NCBI GenBank assembly: GCA_026874595.1
Contig: CM049312.1
Location: 78,097,429-78,161,428, forward strand
Direction: 5' to 3'
Length of the DNA stretch: 64,000 bases
Source of the DNA: Sipunculus nudus
Lineage: Eukaryota > Annelida > Sipuncula > Golfingiida > Sipunculidae
Positions 1-37,865 of this stretch are shown piece after piece; position 1 is the first letter of the stretch, and each line of letters starts with the position of its first letter. The notes below the pieces were generated by a model. That model was not told the origin of the DNA. It saw only the letters and a program-made list of their open reading frames with translations, and made no database searches. A program made the position numbers and the translations under genes.

Positions 1-2635
1 AGGTCTCAAATATTATTTTCAACATTTTCTTCAATCATATGAACCAACCATGGCCCAGATTACCTCTTCCTCTCAAACATTATCTACATTTCATCATATT
101 TTTAAGATTTTAACCTTCCAGGTGGTTCAGTACTGTTAATCATTTGTCCATAGGTACCTATGTACATGCCAGAAATTATGTCAATATTGTGTAATTTGTA
201 GACGTGAGGGGCATCAAAATAATGCACCTTGTCAAGACCGATCTTGTCAAGATATTATGTCATACAGTCACAAATTCATAAATCCCCTCATCAGCATAGT
301 TAATCATAACATTGTATCTGTCAAATTGAACTTGTGCAGTTTTCCATACACTATAGATCCTTCAACAAATAGCCTTATCATCATTATACCACTGCTAAGC
401 ATACTGTCATTGGATTCATATTTGCTCAAATAAATTGCTTTTTTTTACCCCTCCCAAATAAATAAAAAATAAACCACTATATTTTACTCAATATTAATCC
501 ATCAGTCAGGTTATTTCATATATCATTTACCCACATATTACATTATATTCCTTTATAAAAGCCCAACATGAGCATGATATTCTAAGCTTTATCTACTCAA
601 TATAGTATCACAATGGTGATACATTTATAGTCCAATCATGTTCAGCTTAGCGCCTTGACCCATGGGTCCCTTGTTTTGGTGTCTTCTACCAGTGTCTACC
701 ATTTCACCATTACATGGCCTAACTGTACAGGCCATTCCCACAACTGTGATCGTATCACAGTTGTGGATCCGCAACAACTATGTTATCAGCTGGATGCCGC
801 CACTGCATCAGTTTCTGGAGCGGTGTGACTTTTTACCAGCACACAATAATACTCAGAAATTCTTGGGAAAACTCGGAAATTTATAAAACTTAGAAGAATG
901 GCTGGAATAGCATCAACTCTATTTAATTTTAACCAATCTTAACTTTTAGAACCAGCCACCTCTCAGAGCGTTGACAGTGTTTGATTGAAGTGATCCGTGG
1001 GCAATCCCTTTTGCATGCTAATAAAAAGGAGAGGTCCTGGCACTTTCTCTGAGCATTAATCATGAATAATGTACTGTGAACCCGGTGCCAGATTCATCGA
1101 CGTACTGACCAGGGCCCCTTGCTCCAGGGATCATTCCCTGATATAATTTTCTGCGACTCACAGACAGAACACCATTATTTTTTAGCTTTGCTAGAAAACA
1201 TGTAAAAATAAAAACGTAAATCATCGAGAAAAAAATAGAGCATATTTATATAAATATTTATATAATTTTATGAACATGATTATCACACAAAATAAACTGG
1301 CACTTTTATACAATTTTAAAATGTAATGTTAAACTTTCATTCATGGTGTACATATGGTATTCTGAATACCATCAGAAACTTCTCAACTGAACGAGAACAA
1401 AAGTCAGGGACAACTGATCTTGATCACCTGTCACCTCACACTTGATGCATGCCTGTTGGTGTGACTATTAAATAGTAGAGTAATGTGATTAGGAGTTTAC
1501 TTGATACACAAAGTGCTGAACACTTTCCAACTCAAAGGTGGACAGCTGTGATCTATGGTGCCGTGACCGTTACATGTTGTGTGCTGGGCCTTATTGTTGT
1601 AATCATAATTCATACTGTGTCATTTTCTTAACAATATTTAATTCTTCAGCAATACTCAATCAGTAAATACCCCATCCTCATGCTAAAAAATGTTACAAAT
1701 ATATCTCAAATGTAGCAACCTTTATCTATTTAATTATTTGCCATAGTGATGATGAAACTACTTTTATAATACTGGCATATATATATACAAAAGGAAAAAT
1801 AGGATCTAATGCAAATATTTGTTCATAACTTTCCTGTCTCAGTAGAATGGAAATTAAAGTTATTTGCTTTGTTTTCCATCTCTCTGCCTGTTTTTAAATA
1901 TTTAAAAATAATTTCATTTAAATTAAATTTTATCCTTTACGTATATGCAGAGGTGCTGTAACTCCCACCAGTCCCTGTAAGCACCTGTGAATTTAATTCC
2001 GTATTCTGTATTTATATCCAAAGTTGTTCCAACTGTCCCCCCCCCCCCCTAGTTCCTGAGCACTGAGGATAGTATTTTTGTTGCAACTTAAAAAAATCTA
2101 TGGTGATGCAGTTATAATTGTCACAATCAGCTGACCCATGGGTCCCTTGTTTGTAATATTCTGTTGGTAGTTCACCCATATATATATATACATCTGTATA
2201 TAATATGTGACAGTTCATATCTACTGGCCTCGAGATGGATGCTTCCTGATTTCTCTATTCCTTTGACTTTGAGTCCTAGTTCTTTAAAAGTGTACTCAAG
2301 TCTGTACTCAAGTCCAAGTGTGGACTTAAGTCTTACATCATTGAATCTGATTATAATAAACATTTTCAATATCTGATGTATAATCAGGCTCGAAACCAAA
2401 CCCCTGACCCCCTTCATAAATATTGTCATTATGTTTTAGTTTTGGAATTTTTAAATCTTTACTTTACTATGTACTGGTATGTTGGCAAATAAGAGTTTAA
2501 GAAAAGACCAGTGATCTGAAAATAACTGGTGCCTTTTGAACTATTTTACCAACTAAGGTGTCCAGTATATATTACTTGTAAATACTAGCACTTAGTAAGA
2601 AGCTTACCTGGTACTTTGATTCTTTTATTGAATAG
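1..2635. other. Upstream flank and probable first intron of THOC6, repeat-derived
   Basis: I see no coding exon here. Bases 1-670 resemble the internal and 3' parts of the repeat family also present at 7.9-9.7 kb, and end in the palindrome GACCCATGGGTC at 657-668. A second 3' end of the same family lies at 1795-2145, with the palindrome at 2133-2144. A short stretch at 2280-2345 holds degenerate ACTCAAGTCC-type motifs shared with 6.4 kb and 34.5 kb. Because the first THOC6 coding exon begins right after an acceptor AG at 2634-2635, an untranslated first exon is expected upstream, but I could not place it. Confidence 0.5.
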
Positions 2636-2636
2636 G

Positions 2637-28765
<26,129 letters not shown>

Positions 28766-28844
28766 AAGAAGATAGAAGACAAGGATTGGATGATTACATT
28801 GGAGATGGGAGGCTGTATAAACGTGTACATTAGACATTTGTAAT

Positions 28845-28869
28845 AATAAACACAGTATTAGAAAATAAA
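28845..28869 (+). promoter_or_regulatory. Polyadenylation signals after THOC6
   Basis: Two AATAAA hexamers lie 80 and 99 bases after the THOC6 stop codon, at 28845-28850 and 28864-28869. They would give a short 3' UTR of about 100-130 nt ending before the piggyBac-type MITE. Confidence 0.55.
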
Positions 28870-28965
28870 TTTATTCATTCTTGTTCATTTGTATCATGAA
28901 CTGCTAGTGATTTGTTCTTTGTGTGTTTGTGTATAAACACACCTTGTCCTGTACAGGGCTTGACA

Positions 28966-29239
28966 TTAACCCTTTACTGTTTACATTTATTTTAGATTTC
29001 CAGCGAATTCTGACACTATTTATATTAACACTAACAGCCATATCTTCTCAAGCTTTTTTTGTATCTTTATCAAATTTTCAACAGTTCCCACTAAGAGGGT
29101 TTGCTGAAGATTATTGAAAATCATTGAAACTTAGAAATAATATGCAATATTTTTGTCCTGAAAGAATCTATACATATCATGGCATTCTAGTTGCCCATTT
29201 AGAGTGCTCTTTAGTGGCTTGTAAACAGTAAAGGGTTAA
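28966..29239. mobile_element. piggyBac-type MITE with TTAA target duplication
   Basis: The ends are perfect inverted repeats: TTAACCCTTTACTGTTTACA at 28966-28985 and its reverse complement at 29220-29239. The TTAA on each side and the CCCTTT start match the piggyBac superfamily, which duplicates TTAA. The element is 274 bp with no coding capacity, so it would need a transposase in trans. It sits about 100 bp past the THOC6 polyadenylation signals. Confidence 0.85.
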
Positions 29240-30293
29240 CTTAATGGCTAGGTTTTACTTGCCCTAAATGAATTTTTACTTGTCCATCAATATCACAGAC
29301 ACAACAGTTATTCCACATAATATTTTGTTTAATATTTTGAACAAGAAGGCCTGACTTGTCCAGTATGACAAGAGGGAGCTGACCTTTTGTTGCCCTGCCA
29401 CCATTTTCTGGAACTTTTACTTGCCTCAGACAAGAGGTTATTACTATTAATGTCGATCCCTGCTGTGTACCCTGTTTTAAAATACACACATGGAAGAGTT
29501 TGGCGATGTACATCATTATAAATGTCACAGTGTATTACTGATGATATGTATCATATATCATAGTAGTTCAATACTGGCCAGAGAGATATAAATATGATCT
29601 TTCTATGGTTATGAAACTTGTATAATTTATGTAAAATTTATTAATATTTATTTATTTATTTAATAATTATAGCGTTCAAATATGTTTATATTTGCAAAAA
29701 GTGAATCCATGCATTAATGAACAATTTCACTTTTGGTATTACATCGATATAAATTTTGAGATAAAAACAGATATACCCAGTGTATCCCTATGCTGCTGGC
29801 CAATCATAAGGCATGACATTGAACAGATGTGACACGTTTGCAGAATCTGGCAAAAAATATATGACTAGTATTAGGATACATTCATAACATCAGTTCATTT
29901 GAGTGGATGGAAATTGAATGTATTGTGGCAGACCCGACTTGGGTTTCAGTGTGCACACATCTGTCCAATCAGGTTCAACACGTTTACTTTGACATATAAC
30001 TGTTGGTGACAGTATTGTAAAAAAGACTGCATGCTCTGTCAGTCCTGGGTATAACAATGTAACAAAACAACAGGCATGACACAGCGTGCCATCATACAAG
30101 TTCATGGCATTTATGCCTGGATGGGGCTTGTATGCAAACTTATTGGGATGACTGGTCATTAGTGTCTGGACATGTCGGCAGATGGCGCCTGTGATCAGCC
30201 GTTAGAGGGCGCACCCTCCTTTGATTGCGCACAGACGACAGACCAAGTGGGCTTGCCGGCGGGACTGGGGTCCTTGAGAACCCTTCTGTGGTA
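29240..30293. other. Intergenic region between convergent genes
   Basis: No exon seen. The sequence is AT-rich with TTTATT runs at 29648-29665, which read as AATAAA on the minus strand and could serve the gene ending at 30294. Text next to the MITE (TTACTTGCCC, TTTTTACTTGTCC) looks like an older dispersed repeat. Confidence 0.4.
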
Positions 30294-33200
30294 TCAATAC
30301 GTTGTTTTTTGTCTTCCATGTTGGATAGAGGGTGGACTATATCGCTTAGCCGCTCGTCCATGTGTTGAAGGCACTGCAGATGTTATAGCAGGGAGAGTCG
30401 GTTGTTCAGCGTTCTGATTAAGTACCGTTGCACGACTTTGATGGATCTTGTGCAGATCTGGACGAACATCGTCTGAGGTGGGATCATGGGCGTTATTTAT
30501 ATCAGGAAACGACACAGCGCTGGTAGTTATTTCGGGAAACAGTTTGCTTTTCGGAGCTGCTATACAGCTGCGCGCTTGATTTGGACGCAGGAACGGTTGG
30601 CGGGGTGGTCGCGGCGCTTTGGTGAACCTCAGCGGTTTGGTCTGTTGCTCCCCGTTTTTCCCGAATGTATTTCTTCTTACAAAGTTTTGCGATTCAAATG
30701 AATACCCTGAAGTCTCACGTTCTTGTGTATAATTAAATGTATGTTTGTCATTGCGTCGTCTTATGGGAGGTCCGTTGGAAACTGGTCTTGATGCTGAGTA
30801 AGTTTCCAGGGGAATTTCGCTGACCCCAACTGGACTTGATTCCAGCTGGTCACCCATAACAGCTCTGTTTGAGTTCAAAAAGGCTCTGTTCAATACCTTC
30901 TGCCTCAAGTCGCGGGCGCCTCTGTATACTTGGTCCGGTTTTACGAAATCAACTGTGTTTGGGACCTGTTTAATATAAGAGTAACTGTTATCTTTGATTT
31001 TCGGGGGGAATATGGTCGGTGCAGGGGCCCGTCTTACTGGATGTACCACAGTTACAGATGGCGTTGGTTGTCCCGGTGACATATCAGACAGTTGAGCGCG
31101 AAGCGCAGGGACATTTATTGGCACTGCATAGTATTGTGAGCCCGATCCATTGTTCACAAGATCAACTCTTCCCTCATCACATGTACGTAATGTGGCACTC
31201 CTGCTTATTTCGTAAATTTTCTCAGGTCCATCTTGCGTACGATCGTCCAACGTGCCTTCGGAGTCGGTATTCCTCAAACTATGATTCGGCGTATCCTCCA
31301 GCTGAGGGGTTCGGGTTACGGCAATATTTCCTCCCTCACAACGTTTGTATTTTCCGTTCACCTTAACCTGCGGAAGATTTTCTAGGGTATAAACTGTCCA
31401 CCCTGTGTAACGCTCAGGTTCGTTAACAGCCGCATACCCACTGTAATAGCCATCTTTAGCTATCTGCGCATCATCTCTGGGTTCCTCACGTGAAGTTGGT
31501 TCGGCCCCTCTGTATATACCATAAAGTTCGTGCCGTCCATTTTGATCCTCGTCCTCTTTATTTCTCTGCCTATAATTTGGCGTCTCCTGGGGCTTTGGCG
31601 GTGGGTGTTTCCCTCCGGCACAACGTACGTACTCCCCGTTTGCCTTTATCCACGGGAGGACGTCCAGCGTCACTGTGACACACTTTGGGTTACGTTTTGG
31701 TTCCATGACGGCCTTGAACCTATCAATGTAGCTTCCTTTTGTTTGTGGAGATCTAAAGAAAGAAAAAAAAAGTATTAATGCAATGCTACCACTTATATGT
31801 TTAAAGCTAATTTATGATGATGTAAAATGAAATATACATAATATCTCGTGTTGGGTTTTAACGAGTGAACGAAAATAAACGGACTATTTAACTATGAGCG
31901 AACAGAAAATTGTTGTCGATAGAGATTAGTGTATCGGTTACAGTAAAGTATCGGTTGGGGCCTAAATGTCATAAGATAGGTGTTCACTTTTTTCCCTTCG
32001 TTCATACACATTTCTGGCAATGTCATAACAGCTGTATTGTATACTCATTATTTAAGGCGGGCCTACATAAGGTTTACAGTATGTAAATTTAAGATAAATT
32101 TGGTCCATTCACACTCAAAGTCGGTTTAATCAGCAACAACAATACTATAGTCCGTTTAACCACCTGCTGTCCACCTGTTTTTTGAAGATGATTTACTTAA
32201 AAGTTTATACTTTTTAATAATTTCCAAGAAAACAACACATGGAAGTGACAACGTAATACGGCAATTAAGGATCTTACAATAAATCCCCCGTTTATGTTTC
32301 ACCATGATCTGGCAGATATGATGTGTCCCTCCATAAGTAGCCATCTTTGTTTTAGCTGGTTATATTTTTTAGAATGTTTACATGAGATCATCCAATCAGA
32401 AGCTGTCAGTTGAGGCTGTTTTTGCATGTTACCAATGACCTTGACCGCAATAAATGGGGTCTGATATGATGTAAAATGTAGACTGATTTCTCATATTTTT
32501 CAAATAATTCTGTGTCTTAAATAAGGTGTAAGGTAGGTATTTATTTACCTTGTTGAAAATTAGGTCCTTTAATCCTCTAATCTGCACTACAATTGTTTCC
32601 CTTGAAATATAACTATTAAAGATTTTCATAGCATAAAACAGGTGGACATGAGGGGATGAAATGGACTATAGTATCAACCCGGTTACTTTAAAGTACTGCC
32701 ATTGACGGTCATCCTCAGTAAAATAAACTGAACTGTAGCGATATTGAAAACATTGTAATCATTTATTCTGATTCTGTATTTTGTGTACACGTATAGAAAA
32801 AAGCAGGGTTGCATATTTAAAATATAAATGTGTTATTTAGCGGGGGGGGGGGGGGGTAATATGTCCTCAAAATAGCTACAATAATCAGTGGTTGGCCATC
32901 ACGATATATTCATGGTCTAGTTGGCATCCGAGACCGCTGAATACCAAAAGTGGTCTGTCCCTTGTAAAATAGGTTATTCCTTGTTCAGCCCTGATTTTTG
33001 TATGCACCACCTCAGCCTCTTTCAACACATAATAAAAACGTCTTAAATGGCGGAACATACCTTTGGGAAACCCCTTTGAAAAAAAATTAATCGTCAAAAT
33101 ACACTTTAACCCAATTTACACACACATGCAAACACTGCATTATAAATGGTTAGTCGGAGAGAGAAAAACAGTATAATACTTACTTTCTTTTTGCCACCAT
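30294..33200 (-). CDS. Uncharacterised 491-residue protein with internal duplication, two exons
   Basis: Coding exon 1 is 33200-33184 (MVAKR plus two bases), with donor GTAAGT. Exon 2 is 31752-30294, after acceptor TTCTTTAG. They join in frame to MVAKRKSPQTKGSYIDR and 491 residues. Exon 2 is one long open frame, richer in GC and CpG than its flanks. The N-terminal half holds two diverged units of about 90 residues (near 30-115 and 124-218). Both contain TL-x-x-LP-x-x-K-x-NG-x-Y-x-RC-x-GG, then TPN-x-x-x-RN, a tyrosine motif (ELYGIYRG, KIYEISRS) and a YY/YA segment. The C-terminal half is rich in Pro, Arg, Ser and Asn and looks disordered. No signal peptide or membrane segment. I do not recognise the family; a structural or scaffold role would be a guess. 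Orientation is tail-to-tail with THOC6. Confidence 0.78.
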
Positions 33201-33492
33201 GTCGTGGGAGTATCGTCTTCTGAAGTGTCTTTGATTGATATCTATTGAAGTCTCTTTGACTGATGTGATCAGAGTGATCAAAGATGATATGTAATCGATA
33301 ATTCGACAGTGAAAAATCGATAATTTCCTTTTAAACCTTAAACGGCTGAATAAATTCCTTGCAAACAATCCGTATTCTCACAGTAAAATTAATTTCTGGC
33401 GCAATTCTGCAGACAACTAAGAGAAGAGCTGATATACACTCGATGTTAACACACGAGGCATGAAAGTCGAAATAACTTAGCAACGAACTTGA

Positions 33493-33521
33493 CACGTGAC
33501 GTTAAAAAATTGGTGACGTCA
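33493..33521 (-). promoter_or_regulatory. CRE and E-box upstream of the uncharacterised gene
   Basis: A full palindromic CRE, TGACGTCA, lies at 33514-33521 and a CACGTG E-box at 33493-33498, about 290-320 bp before the predicted start. More CACGT and TGACG half-sites lie close by. No clear TATA box is seen. These are consensus matches only. Confidence 0.35.
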
Positions 33522-34526
33522 CGTCAAATTGTACGTAGTGACCTCGGTCTCCGTTAGAGTTCCTCTGTGACGACGTCCAGATACAAACGTCAAATTTCAT
33601 GTTATATATTTATTGAATAATAAAGATAATCGTATTTAGAATTAAGTACAATAAATTAAGACATTCATTTTTTTTGCGAATATATTTAATAGAAATAATT
33701 TATTTTAATAACTGCTGTAAGCACGATTTAGATTTGGTTTAGGGGTAGGCCTATTCTCAAATATGTATAGATATGTGTGAAAATCAGTAAATAATAATAA
33801 TAATAAGAAAAAAAAAAAGAAAACGAATCATGGTCCTGCCTTAAGACAGTTGTTGCCCTGTAAGCTCGTTCTCTTTGTTTTAATGATTATCTATCCTGCA
33901 TCGTATACTGCAGAGCTTATACTGGTTGATAAAAAAGTCGGGAACACGTCTATTAAAAACTTGGCCTTATGCGGAAGGTCACGCGCATTGTGTCTTTGTG
34001 AGTATGGCCCGGGGGGGGGGGGGGTAGCCAGGGTGTATAAATATCAGCCTAGAACTTCAATATCCTTGTAACTTTGTAACATATTAATTTTACGTTTTGA
34101 TTTTAATATAATATTTTTGGATGCATGACAACTTCAGAAATAACGTCTCTTTCTTTATATGAATTAACACCTGCAAATGCTGGTGTACAATGATGAAACT
34201 TGATGTAAACATTACTGATATTTTAATGTTTAAAATTACTTTCATAATATAATTTTCTCAGCAGATATTAAGTGTCTTGAAAGTTTTCCCTCAATATTAT
34301 ATACATAGTCGGAACCTGACCCGTTTCTTTAGTTTACCAACAATAACAACTCTCACAGGCTAACTTAATGGAATGATCTCAAGTGTCATTTCTAAGTTTT
34401 AATATCCGTTCCGTCATGCACGTATATGGCACATTGTTTTGCGGTATAATTCAAGCGAAACTTTCAAAACGTTTACACCGCTTATTTATAAGTAGTACAC
34501 ATTTACAGATAAATGATGTATCTAGA

Positions 34527-35695
34527 ACTCAAGTCCGGACTTGAGTCCACTTTTTAGGGACTCGGACTTGGACTCGAGGGCCCTGGATCGGGACTTAACA
34601 CTCGGAGGTGAGGATCATGTCGAGTTAAATCGTATAAAATTCTTTCACAAACTATAAACACTTATGTACATGTGCGAACTACAAACAGAATATTCACGAA
34701 ATAATAACACTATGTACCAAGCTTGGCTCAGCTTTGGGAGCTATAAATGTAATTGTATCCGCCAAAACAGTTTTCCAGATACTATGTTTTCAGTCGGACG
34801 CCGCCGCCGCTTAGGTTTCCGGAGAACTCCTCCGTAATTAACTCGGCGGAATTTTCCGAAATGAGGAATTATGATCGGTCACATGTGAACTGCTGTGCTC
34901 TCATTTTTGGTTTACCTCTGACCTTTCCTCTAAAATTTTACATGTTTATACATCTTGGATAGCTCTCTCGATTTTGTGGCAGATGGCGCCACCTACATTA
35001 ATGTTTACGCTGCAGACATTCAGGCTTATATCTCAGGACTAGTTTTACATATTCCCCTGAAATTTTGCATATGTATAGATCTTTCATAGCTCTTAATCAT
35101 ACACAAAAATGGTGGCGCCACCTGCAAACATTTTTGCACAGGGTCCTTCTGTTTGACTGCTCTGGGACAAAATCACTCATATACAAGTAGTGGTTTGACT
35201 TATCTGCCTAAAATGTTGCATATGTATACAACTTGGAGAGCTTTCTGGATTTTGTGGTAGGTGGCGCAACCTATAAACACATTTCGGCTGCAGACATCAA
35301 TGCTAATATGCAACACACCTCACACTATTTTACTTTGCCACTCAATCCATGCCTCACTTCACCCGTCCCCTCTGATTTGGGCGGATACATGTAGTCGCTT
35401 GTCGACTACCCGTATTCTAGTTGAACATTGCAGTAAAAACATGTGAAGTAACTTAAAAATGCACATGATAATATGAAATTATATATTGCTTAAATTGTCA
35501 TTTTAAATTGCTTTTCAAGGATATTTGTATTAGACTCGGACCTCGTCTAGGATCTTTGTTCCAAATTACTCGGACTCGAAGAAAGTGGACTTGGAATGGT
35601 ACCCAAAGACCTATACAAGTAGTGGTTTGACTCGAGCGGCCTGATTCGGACTTTCACTGGGACTCGGATGGTGTTCACTCGACTACATCATTGAT
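34527..35695. repeat. GGACTC-type repeat split by a Helitron-like insertion
   Basis: GACTTGAGTCC/GGACTCGGACTTGG text occupies 34527-34600 and resumes at about 35530-35695 (GACTCGGACC, GGACTCGAAG, CTACATCATTGAT). The Helitron-like element at 34754-35420 lies between. The simplest reading is that the latter inserted into an older copy of the former. Confidence 0.45.
34754..35420 (+). mobile_element. Helitron-like non-autonomous element, copy 2
   Basis: The 3' end repeats that of copy 1: hairpin TAGTCG-CTTGT-CGACTA (35392-35408), CCCGTATT, CTAG (35417-35420), then T. Near the ends, TGTATCCGCC (34754-34763) and GGCGGATACA (35380-35389) are inverted repeats. Palindrome blocks lie at 34981, 35114 and 35258, alternating between intact and mutated. 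It is shorter than copy 1 because it has fewer internal repeat units. Confidence 0.55.
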
Positions 35696-36418
35696 ACATA
35701 ACGATACATGATGAAAGAATAAGCTGATATAGCTCATATTATGTAATGTTATAAGAACGATCAGCTACAGAAAAGTGTACTTATTTCTTAATTTCTCAGC
35801 ATTTCAATATTTTTTTTTCAATTTTAACAAAAGTAACACTGGGTCATTGGAATAAACCCTACAACTGGTTCAGTATGTCGGGATGCGATCGCCCTGAACA
35901 TGAAGTAAAACTTTTTTACAGTTTCAGTACCAGTGTAAATGGATTTCATCGGATTATAAATTACATATACTTAGTTTATAATTCGAGCTGTCAAATTAAA
36001 CGATAACAATGGCTTAGCAAGGTTGAATAGTTTCATGTAGGGACTGTCGTCTTACATTTTCGGCAAGTGGGCTTGGGATATTCTGTTACATGCTTTAAGG
36101 CTTAACATATGTTTGGGATAGCAATGCCTGAAGAAAGTGTGTATATTACTGAATTTTCATTCCAGTTGACTCAAAATCATACATCTTGTATGAATATTAT
36201 AGTGGTGTTCCAGCAAGTCGATGATATCTATGATTGGTCATTTTCTTTCATAATTGATGTACCATATTGCATAACAGACCAAATACGATTATGTATGCAC
36301 AGGGAAAGAAATCATACTAAACAGAAAAATATTCTAATCTTGTCAGAGAAATAATAAAGGCAAAAAGTAACAAGCAGCATTAAAACAGAACAGGTGTTAA
36401 CAACTTGCCTGTTACTAA

Positions 36419-36815
36419 GCGGCTTCTGTTGCCGAGGGGTAGAGCACAGGACTCAAATCCGTGAGATTGTGAGTTCCCTTAGCGGTGAGATTTTTCTCGT
36501 CTACCCCACCCAGGGTTGGCACTCTGCAGGCTTAATGGGAAGGCCGTGTCGAACGGCCGTGGTTCACTCACAAACGAGTGCGCCTTTCAGGGGTTCCTTG
36601 GTGGTATGACCCAGCTTTGGAGAGGATTTCACACCCAGGGCCCCGCAGGTGCAGTAGTCACCGGGCCCGTTTAACACCAGTATATAGCATGAGAGGAAAC
36701 TGTGATACTGTCACCTAGTCCGAAACGGGAATGGAATTCTGCAGCAGCACAAATAATTAGTTAAGCTAGCATTAAAACAAATGGAGGCGGGTACCTCCAA
36801 CAAAAAATATTAAAA
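36419..36815 (+). mobile_element. tRNA-headed SINE, family A, copy 2
   Basis: Matches the 7.0-kb copy from the tRNA-like head (GGGGTAGAGCACAGGACTCA) through the body to a tail of ACCTCCAACAAAAAA. The B box is degraded by an indel, so this copy is probably inactive. The shared 3' end suggests a LINE-derived tail. Confidence 0.8.
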
Positions 36816-37865
36816 AAAAAATTGGCCTTTACCTGAACCTTGTGTTGTAGGAGTGAGAGAGATTTACTCGGTCAATATAATTAAGGTATAATTCAGTAAA
36901 GCAGATTTAATGGTATCACAACAAGTACATGAAATTATCGACTAATAATCGATCATCGGTCGTTTGTATTCTTTCAATCATCGAACTTGACTATACAACC
37001 AATGCCGAACACTAATAAATATTGCTCTATAATAACTATCAGAATTATTTGTTTTTATCTTGAAGGCCATTTACATCAGGCGGTATTGCACTGGTGAATT
37101 GTACTGTTACTTGCGTTCTATACGGACTTTTTTAAATGAAGCATTGTCTCTGTTACCTCCAATATATGTTACATATTTGAAAAAAGGTCTTCAAGTAGAC
37201 TGGTGACGAGGCATATTAAATTGTAAGGGTACTACCCTCCGATCAAGCTTTGAAATGCATCTAGGATATTCCTAAACACACAAAAACACAGTTATCAAGG
37301 GGATACACAGAGATTGAAGATGTCAAAGGGAAATGAATTTTATTTCAAGCACCAACAAATTATACATTATGCATAGTCTGACATCATGAAGAAGGCCAGT
37401 GTCTACAAATTTTACATAAAGAAAGAACTTTTGATTCTAATCGTTGTATAAATATAAAACGCTCCTACGTCACGACTAGATCCTTTGGCTTGCCGTAAAG
37501 CTTCCTCAAGCTAGGACACAACCAATCCAACAATCAGTTAATTAACAGCCTGATCCGAAATCTATCCTGCTTTGACGGCCAGCAAAACCGAGTCGGTCTG
37601 ATTTGCTGCTCAAAACAGATTTACATTTACATGTGAGTAAGGTTAGGTTAAGCTTGGCTATATCGGTTGTCAAGTTTTCTTCAGCATGAGGAACAAGACT
37701 TTTACCTTTAGTTTGGCACTATTTATGCTTGTTTGAGGAAGCCACGAACCCTTAAACGTGATGTGAGATAGTTTGTGCATAAAACGTGATAGAATTTTTA
37801 TTTAGATTTTCCTCAAAGATTCAGTTTTCCTTGCTGAGAAAATACAATATCGAACTTATCTCATT

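Larger units (their letters stand above)
33522..37860. other. Intergenic, repeat-rich, no supported gene
   Basis: Between the start of the uncharacterised gene and the satellite I find only mobile-element copies (34.5-35.7 kb, 36.4-36.8 kb) and AT-rich sequence. A short + frame at about 33850-34000 encodes a hydrophobic stretch (VLFVLMIIYPASYTAEL) followed by a possible GTGAGT donor, but it lacks a well-placed start and has no recognisable continuation. Confidence 0.4.

Noticed and set aside
30140-30361. Second minus-strand frame overlapping the end of the 491-residue protein
   Set aside because: It overlaps in a different frame and has no splice junction linking it; treated as a shadow, though a frameshifted or alternative C-terminus cannot be excluded.
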